Assembly (NCBI RefSeq): GCF_028553745.1
Contig: NZ_CP067130.1
Location: 535,726-599,725 of the forward strand
Source of the DNA: Paracoccus seriniphilus
GTDB lineage: Bacteria; Pseudomonadota; Alphaproteobacteria; Rhodobacterales; Rhodobacteraceae
Direction of reading: 5' to 3'
DNA: 64,000 nt
The notes under the pieces are model-generated. The model searched no databases, had not been told where the DNA came from, and saw nothing but the letters and a program-made list of their open reading frames with translations. The position numbers and the translations under genes are program-made. The stretch's first letter is position 1; each line of letters begins with the position of its first letter. Shown in pieces: positions 58,694 to 64,000 of the stretch.

Positions 58694-59742
58694 GGCTTTG
58701 TTGCACAAATCGGATTGCGACCTGACTTTCCCTTTCCCCGGACAGACCTATCCTACGGGCACCGTGACGGGTATGCCGAGAGCGGTGTAGCGGTTGAGCA
58801 CCGCGACGCGGATCTGGATTTCGGCGACCTGCCGGTTGAAGTCTCTCGACATCAGGGATTGGCCGAGAAGCTTGATGCAGTTCATCTTGCTCTCGACGCG
58901 GCTTCGGCGGTGGTATCCGCTCCATTTTCGCCAGATGGCGCGGCCGAGGTATCGCGATGCATTGACTGCCTCGTTGCGGGCGACAGCTCCGGCGCTTGTG
59001 GGTTTCCATGGTTTGGCGTTCTTGCGCGGCGGGATGACGGCGTGGGCATAGCGGGTGGCAATCGCGTCGTGGCAATTTCGAGTGTCGTAGGCCCCGTCAG
59101 CCGTGACGCTACCGATGGCTTGGTTTGGCGGGATTTGCTCGAGTAACTCCGGCAACATGGGCGCGTCGCCGACATTGCTGGTGGTGATTTCGACCGCCCG
59201 CACTTCCATCGTTTCTTCGTCGATCCCTATGTGTATCTTGCGCCAGATGCGTCGTTTTGAGCCGCCATGCTTGCGGGCGTTCCATTCCCCTTCGCCTTCC
59301 GACTTGATGCCGGTGCTATCGATCAGCAGGTTCAGCGGGCCGGTGCCGCCACGAAAGGGCAGGCTCACGTTCAATGTCTTCTGGCGGCGGCACAAGGTGC
59401 TGAAGTCCGGCACCGCCCAGTTCAACCCGACCAACCGCAGCAAGCTCTCGACGAAACCCGTGGTCTGCCGGAGCGGCATGCCGAAAAGCACCTTCAGGGT
59501 CAGGCAGGTCTGGATCGCGGCATCGCTGAATTGTTGCTGCCGCCCACGTTTGCCTGTTGGCGGTGGCGTCCAGCCCATCTCCGGATCAAACCAGATCGAA
59601 AGCGATCCGCGTTGCTTCAGTGCTGTGTTGTACGAAGGCCAGTTCCTGGTCTTGTACTTCGTAGGGGCCCAACTGCTCATGCCTCCCAGCTATCACGCTG
59701 GATTCATGCAGTGAATCCCCCGCCTATTTGTGCAACAAAGCC
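58694..59742 (-). mobile_element. IS5-family element
   Basis: About 1.05 kb with inverted ends GGCTTTGTTGCACAAAT (58694-58710 and complement of 59726-59742). AGG is found on both outer sides (58691-58693 and 59743-59745), a likely short target duplication. Confidence 0.88.
58748..59680 (-). CDS. IS5-family transposase
   Basis: A 310-residue DDE transposase: N-terminal DUF4096-like WPSYNTALKQRGSLSIWFDP, catalytic Asp in LNLLIDSTGIKSEGEGEW, second Asp in SVTADGAYDTRNCHDAI and Glu in RSRVESKMNCIKLLGQSL. It is open and of normal length, so potentially active. Confidence 0.95.
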   Translation of the reverse strand: MSSWAPTKYKTRNWPSYNTALKQRGSLSIWFDPEMGWTPPPTGKRGRQQQFSDAAIQTCLTLKVLFGMPLRQTTGFVESLLRLVGLNWAVPDFSTLCRRQKTLNVSLPFRGGTGPLNLLIDSTGIKSEGEGEWNARKHGGSKRRIWRKIHIGIDEETMEVRAVEITTSNVGDAPMLPELLEQIPPNQAIGSVTADGAYDTRNCHDAIATRYAHAVIPPRKNAKPWKPTSAGAVARNEAVNASRYLGRAIWRKWSGYHRRSRVESKMNCIKLLGQSLMSRDFNRQVAEIQIRVAVLNRYTALGIPVTVPVG

Positions 59743-59911
59743 AGGCAAAACACTCAATCGGCAACCCGCAGGGCCCGTATGGCTGACCCCGAAACGCGAA
59801 CACAGCGCCCCGGAAATCAGAGGCGCCGCACAACATCTTTGACAAACACCGATACCGCAGCGGCCCGGTCAGAGCAATTTTTCGAGGTGCCCTAGTGTTA
59901 GGTGGGGAACA

Positions 59912-60691
59912 CTAGGGGATGGGCGTTGCTATTCTTGCAGTCTCGCTTGAGTTGTTATTCGAAATTTCTTTTAACATTTCAATGTCTTGAATGTACCTGC
60001 GCTCTATGGGACCTCTCATTGCTTCAAAAGAAACAGTCGAATAATGATCAATTTCACTAGCCGGAACATCCGTCAAATCCTTCGCATCAACCAAATCTGA
60101 TCGATACATAGATTTATTGACCTTATTGTTAAAGTATCTTGACAATGACGGGAATTCTTTCGACATTACTTCACTTAATTTATCAATATTGATAGCATGC
60201 GTGTACTCAATGTCGAGAAGGTGAGATTTTTGCGGCCATACATGAGCGTCAATATCCTTAAATGGCAGTTCGGCGTAATCAACAAAATCTCGGAATGTGG
60301 CTGTACTGGGGTCTTTTCCAGTTAGCTTCGCAAAATTTTCAAAAATATCCCTGTTACCGCTTCTTTGAATAAATTTGTTTGAAAATGCAGATACGAATCT
60401 TTCAAAGGGTTTGCGATACACAAAAATTGCGCAATCAAAATTTATAGATTTTCGATCCCACCTGAAGTCTTTCATTCCACTTATCCCGCTCCCTCCTGTT
60501 TTGTCATTTATAATCCTCTTAAAGGCGGAGCAGGCATTTTTTCTAATGTATGTATATAGAATAGTTTTCCCTTCACTATTGGGAATAAAATACTGAAGGT
60601 CAGGCCGCCTAAATTCGCCGTTATGGAATTTTGGTTTATACATGATGTAGCAAATCTTCCTCAGATATCTTTGACTGGTAGTTTGAACCAT
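59912..60691 (-). CDS. Sulfotransferase-family protein
   Basis: About 259 residues. The PAPS 5'-phosphate-loop-like segment is YTYIRKNACSAFKRII; the 3'-phosphate site is CAIFVYRKPFERFVSAFSNK with Arg and Ser. A later PQKSHLLDIEYTHAIN fits the Sulfotransfer_2 group. It is strongly AT-rich, unlike the flanking IS elements. The start is uncertain (60691 chosen; 60724 and 60643 possible), with no clear ribosome-binding site. It probably sulfates a surface glycan or lipid in the cytoplasm, in line with the glycosyltransferases in the same island (inference). Confidence 0.7.
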   Translation of the reverse strand: MVQTTSQRYLRKICYIMYKPKFHNGEFRRPDLQYFIPNSEGKTILYTYIRKNACSAFKRIINDKTGGSGISGMKDFRWDRKSINFDCAIFVYRKPFERFVSAFSNKFIQRSGNRDIFENFAKLTGKDPSTATFRDFVDYAELPFKDIDAHVWPQKSHLLDIEYTHAINIDKLSEVMSKEFPSLSRYFNNKVNKSMYRSDLVDAKDLTDVPASEIDHYSTVSFEAMRGPIERRYIQDIEMLKEISNNNSSETARIATPIP

Positions 60692-61024
60692 GATGCCTGG
60701 TTTTCTTGAAGAAAGCCAAGCCAAAAAGTCGCGCTTGGACAGCTATGCTGCCCTCTCGTGCTGATCGGTCAGCACGCCAATGCCTGCCTGTGGCCGACAC
60801 TCTGGGCTCGATCTGATCCATCAAAGTTTGCCGTTCCCGCTTATTCATAGACCACATTCCGGCCATTTTCTCTCACAGCATTTTAACTTCGACTTCGAGA
60901 CAACTGTTTCTATTAGCATTGTTCGGGATTTTCAAGGGTGTTGGATCTTCGCAACTGGTTGTGACCTGCCATGGGATTTTTCCTCCACCGTTGATTAGAG
61001 TCCGGCCCAACTTGAGGACGGACA

Positions 61025-61291
61025 ATGAAGCGAACGCGATTCACGGACGAACAGATCATCGGCATCCTGGCCGAGCACGAGGCAGGCGCGAAGTGCGCGG
61101 ACCTGTGCCGCAAGCACGGCATGTCAGAAGGCACTTTCTATAACTGGAAGGCGAAGTTCGGCGGCATGACGGTATCGGAAGCGAAGCGGCTGAAGAGGCT
61201 CGAGGATGAGAATGCGAAGCTGAAGAAGCTGCTGGCCGAGCAGATGCTGGATCTGGCTGCGATGAAGGATCTGGTTTCAAAAAAGTGGTAG
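61025..61291 (+). CDS. IS3-A orfA (right)
   Basis: Identical to the left copy at 45140-45406: 88 residues, helix-turn-helix followed by leucine-zipper-like LKRLEDENAKLKKLLAEQML. Intact. Confidence 0.9.
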   Translation: MKRTRFTDEQIIGILAEHEAGAKCADLCRKHGMSEGTFYNWKAKFGGMTVSEAKRLKRLEDENAKLKKLLAEQMLDLAAMKDLVSKKW

Positions 61292-61833
61292 GGCCCGCCG
61301 TGAAGCGTGAAGCCGTCGCGTATCTTCAGGCCGAACATGGCCTGTCGGAACAGCGGGCCTGCCACATCGTCGGCGCGGATCGAACGATGATCCGCTATCA
61401 ATCTCGGCGCGCGCCGGACATGGTTCTGCGCGGTCGGTTGCGGGATCTGGCCAACGAGCGCCGGCGGTTCGGCTATCGGCGGCTCTTCGTCCTGCTGCGA
61501 CGCGAGGGCGAGCCCTCGGGGATCAACCGGATCTATCGGCTTTACCGCGAGGAAGGGCTGACGGTGCGCAAGCGAAAGGCCCGACGCAAGGCCGTCGGGA
61601 CACGGGCTCCCATTCTGGTCGAGGCGCGACCGAACGCCCGTTGGTCATTGGATTTCGTCCACGACCAGTTCGCCAGCGGCCAGCGCTTCCGGGTGCTCAA
61701 CGTGGTCGACGATGTGACCCGAGAGTGTCTCGCCGCCATCCCGGACACTTCGATTTCGGGGCGCCGGGTCGCGCGCGAACTGACGGCACTGATCGAACGC
61801 CGCGGCAAACCCGGAATGATTGTCAGCGACAAC

Positions 61834-62069
61834 GTCCTATGTCAGGAAAATCTGGCTGCTTAGGTCAGCAGGTCGTGTGGCATCCGGCTGTCCGGATACC
61901 CTGATAAGGTTGCCCAGACGGGCTCTGCCGTCAAGAAATGATCTCATCCATAGCAAACACAGGGTACGCGCGCTGGCGGCCCTCACCGTCCTTAATACGA
62001 GATCCCAAATCCCAAGCAGAAGGCCCGAACATTATCTACGAGGTCAGATTGACTGCCTCCACGGCTCAG
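61834..62069 (-). ncRNA. Candidate bridge-RNA-encoding region of IS110 (right copy)
   Basis: The twin of 44362-44597. It lies between the transposase stop and the element end on the minus strand, with a stem-forming stretch at 61879-61898. Confidence 0.45.
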
Positions 62070-63326
62070 TCAGAGAGAGGTCCTTCCGCCTGGGCTCACC
62101 CCCTCGAAGAAGGGGCGATAGGGTTCGCCGTGATTGACCACAGCGTGTACGGTGCGCGCCATCTTGGCCGCGATCGCGGTGTAGGCCTTGCGGCGCAGAT
62201 GAGCGTTGTGTCGGTCTTTCGAGATGTAGCGTTCGAACTTGTCCCGAAAGCTGTTGGTCTTTGTCTGGACCGCCGTCTGGCCGGCCATCCATAGCGTGCG
62301 GCGCAGCCGGGCATTGCCGTACTTCGAGATCCGGCTCTGCCCGCGAAACATGCCGGACTGCACGGTGGCAAGATCCATGCCGCAGAACTTCAGGAACTGC
62401 CGATGATGCCGAAATCGGCGTAGGTCACCGGCCTCGGCCAAGATGGTCATGGCATTGATCGGACCAATGCCGGGGATGGTTGTCAGTAGCTGATAATCCG
62501 GCAGATCGGAGAGCAGCGCGACCGCCCGGGCCTCGATCTCGTTGCGCTGGCGGACGAGGCTTCTACCTTCGGAAAGGACCAGGCGGAACATGCGAACGGC
62601 GTCGGAATCCGGTTCCACGGGCAATCCAACAGAGTTGACCGCCGTAGCGTAAATATCTGAAAGCAGGCGCTCCTTGGCGACCTTCCTGCCCACCACCTGC
62701 CAAGCGTCTGCGATGAAGGTTTCCTGGCTCATGGCCGTGATCATCGTCGGTGTCGGATACTTCTCGAGGAAGGCCAGGAACCAATCGGTTCGTGAGCTTC
62801 GGTGAAACCGTTCGGCCTCTGGGAAATAGAGCGGCAGGTAATGGGTCAGGATGCGGTGCCAGAGCTCGGTCTTCGAGCGTGAAACGATCTCGTGCGTCTT
62901 TGACAATTCCTGGATGTCGGCGGTCCCGACGACCAGCGGATCATGAAAGAACTGCACGGCGCCAATCTCCAGCATGTGCAGGATGACCTGGGCATCCTTC
63001 GGGTCGTTCTTGTCCCAACTGTTGTGCAGGGCCTCGCGCGTCCGGGCGAGCCCGACAGAAGGGATGAGCTTCAAGTCAAACCCGGCCTGCCCGAGATGAT
63101 GTGCCAGTGGCCTGTGATAGTTGCCGGTCGCCTCGAACCCGACCCGCACAGGCAGGCCGTAGCTGGCCAGGCTCGCGGACAAGCGCTGGAAGTCTTCCAA
63201 CGTGTTCATGATCGTCATGCGACGACGGCGCTTCTTGCCCGGTACCTCGATCAAGACCTCGTGGCGGTGCTTGGAAATGTCGATGGCGACAAGCACAGTC
63301 GCAGCAGTAGAATGGTTGGCGGGCAT
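62070..63326 (-). CDS. IS110-family transposase (right copy)
   Basis: A 418-residue transposase identical to the left copy: RuvC-like N-terminus ([13 protein letters not shown]) and serine domain ([19 protein letters not shown]). Start 63326 with GAGGAG upstream. Open and apparently functional. Confidence 0.93.
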   Translation of the reverse strand: MPANHSTAATVLVAIDISKHRHEVLIEVPGKKRRRRMTIMNTLEDFQRLSASLASYGLPVRVGFEATGNYHRPLAHHLGQAGFDLKLIPSVGLARTREALHNSWDKNDPKDAQVILHMLEIGAVQFFHDPLVVGTADIQELSKTHEIVSRSKTELWHRILTHYLPLYFPEAERFHRSSRTDWFLAFLEKYPTPTMITAMSQETFIADAWQVVGRKVAKERLLSDIYATAVNSVGLPVEPDSDAVRMFRLVLSEGRSLVRQRNEIEARAVALLSDLPDYQLLTTIPGIGPINAMTILAEAGDLRRFRHHRQFLKFCGMDLATVQSGMFRGQSRISKYGNARLRRTLWMAGQTAVQTKTNSFRDKFERYISKDRHNAHLRRKAYTAIAAKMARTVHAVVNHGEPYRPFFEGVSPGGRTSL

Positions 63327-63860
63327 AGCCGGTCTCCTCAGCGGTGTGGTTCTGCAAAACCACTGTTGAGACCTGAGACCGGTTATGGCCACACGCTGCG
63401 CTATTTGGGGGCTACGCGCGTGGCCATAACCTTAAAACAGCGCTTCTTCCCGACGTGCTACGGCACGGAACTGACCTCCAACGCCATCCTGCGGTGGTGT
63501 TCCGAGCACCGGATCGAATGGCACTACATCGCGCCGGGCAAGCCGATGCAGAACGGTTTCGTGGAGAGTTTTAACGGCCGGATGCGCGATGAGCTGCTCA
63601 ACGAGACCATGTTCCGTAACCTGGCTCATGCCCGCGTTGTGATCGCGGCTTGGGCCGCAGACTACAACACCGAGCGTCCCCATTCGGCCTTGGACTACCA
63701 AACCCCGGCTGACTACGCGCGGGCCCTGACCACCGCAATCGCCCGCCCCGCTGCGCAAGATGAAAGCTCCGCGCGTCGGGCGATTGCTCAACCTGCGTCG
63801 ATCGGCGTAAACACCAACCGGGCTCAAGTCGCGGCTGGATGAAAGTTCAGTGGCAGGTCA

Positions 63861-64000
63861 GGGGCAGAGCAGAATTAATGCAGTCCTTCACCCGGAATTG
63901 TAAAAATATCTTGCGCCAGCGCGCGATTCGCGGCCATATTCACGAAAAAGCGCGACTAGACGGCAATTTCCGTGAACACGTCGCTAAGGTGAGGCAGAGA
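63861..64000. other. Right edge, no feature recognised
   Basis: 140 bases beyond the IS3-A end with no start or family match. It may be the truncated start of the next segment. Confidence 0.4.

Larger units (their letters stand above)
42970..63461. mobile_element. IS-bounded island: 2,500-bp inverted repeats around 15.5 kb
   Basis: Bases 42970-45469 and 60962-63461 are inverted copies of the same 2,500-bp block (IS110 plus the 5' half of IS3 element A). Every gene boundary in one copy maps to the other with start and end coordinates summing to 106431, so there are no length differences. They enclose 45470-60961. Homologous recombination between them would invert the enclosed genes. The right IS3-A is complete with both ends; the left one is joined to a different IS3. 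Confidence 0.85.
61834..63461 (-). mobile_element. IS110-family (IS1111-like) element, right copy
   Basis: 1,628 bp, the inverted twin of 42970-44597. It is inserted between the AAC (Asn) and GGC (Gly) codons of IS3-A orfB. Its 236-bp noncoding end (61834-62069) is the second copy of the candidate guide-RNA region. Confidence 0.85.
61285..63842 (+). pseudogene. IS3-A orfB interrupted by IS110 (both halves present)
   Basis: The 5' half (61285-61833, exactly 183 codons) ends at Ser-Asp-Asn. The 3' half (63462-63842) continues in frame with [40 protein letters not shown] (catalytic Glu), [20 protein letters not shown] to the stop. Joined, they give a normal 309-residue IS3 integrase, so IS110 entered without gain or loss of target bases. 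No other lesion is seen; precise excision would restore the gene. Confidence 0.9.
60962..63860 (+). mobile_element. IS3-family element A, complete but split by IS110 (right copy)
   Basis: The inverted ends are TGACCTGCCA (60962-60971) and its complement TGGCAGGTCA (63851-63860). Removing 61834-63461 leaves a normal ~1.27-kb IS3 element with an intact orfB. The bases outside the ends differ (GTTG versus GGGG), so no target duplication survives. Confidence 0.88.

Noticed and set aside
58694..59742. IS5 insertion as the cause of the methyltransferase truncation
   Set aside because: Removing IS5 and one AGG leaves a TAG stop in the same place and no methyltransferase sequence after it, so the gene was already broken before IS5 arrived.
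1..64000. CRISPR array, tRNA or rRNA genes
   Set aside because: No regularly spaced short repeats and no tRNA- or rRNA-like sequence were seen in the gene-free gaps. A dedicated tRNA scan was not possible.

Overview
The window reads as high-GC alphaproteobacterial DNA of the Rhodobacteraceae type, most like Paracoccus. The reasons are the gene content (TRAP and tripartite tricarboxylate transporters, a BCCT carrier with a UspA partner, trimethylamine-dehydrogenase-type and N-methylproline-demethylase-type enzymes) and the dense IS load (IS3, IS4, IS5, IS21, IS110, IS256 and ISL3 families). No rRNA, tRNA or replication gene was recognised, so chromosome versus megaplasmid cannot be decided here. 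The assignment is an inference from protein resemblance; no search was run.

Positions 1-41.8 kb are a catabolic and transport region made of short operons, most with their own regulator. 1-5.1 kb (minus): FMO, RidA, DUF1028, aminoaldehyde dehydrogenase and a trimethylamine-dehydrogenase-family N-demethylase, running off the left edge. 5.5-5.9 kb: an IS256 relic. 6.2-8.8 kb: a VOC protein, then a BCCT transporter with a universal stress protein. 9.1-16.3 kb: a redox locus with a small Cys protein, a histidine kinase/response regulator pair, ferredoxin, a di-heme ferric-reductase-like membrane protein, a Tat-exported flavoprotein, a patatin lipoprotein and two small exported proteins. 16.5-23.3 kb: two sulfatases around a TctCBA uptake system with a GntR regulator. 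23.4 kb: a relic of a cysteine desulfhydrase/cysteate lyase. 23.6-26.3 kb: a radical SAM protein and a DUF4130-UdgX fusion for DNA repair. 26.5-30.5 kb: a TRAP transporter and LysR. 30.6-31.4 kb: an alpha/beta hydrolase. 31.5-38.1 kb: HyuB, HyuA and an NCS1 permease, with a divergent AraC regulator. 38.2-38.9 kb: a decayed MFS transporter. 39-41.8 kb: an N-methylproline-demethylase-like flavoprotein with a divergent TetR regulator.

Positions 41.9-63.9 kb are an accessory island built of nested insertion sequences. A 2,500-bp block (IS110 inside an IS3 transposase gene) occurs twice in inverted orientation (42970-45469 and 60962-63461), enclosing 15.5 kb. Inside lies an AT-rich surface-glycan module (methyltransferase-like protein and two large glycosyltransferases) bracketed by about 30-bp inverted repeats, an IS3 copy split by an intact IS21, a truncated ISL3 copy, a frameshifted IS256 copy, a C5-methyltransferase fragment, an IS5 copy and a sulfotransferase gene. 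Both IS110 copies sit at the same codon boundary (Ser-Asp-Asn / Gly) of IS3 transposase genes, although one gene half belongs to a different IS3 element. This points to sequence-guided insertion.

The strongest candidates for new biology are the IS110 copies with their likely guide-RNA region, the Tat-flavoprotein/di-heme/ferredoxin operon with its own two-component system, the radical SAM-UdgX pair, and the invertible glycan island.
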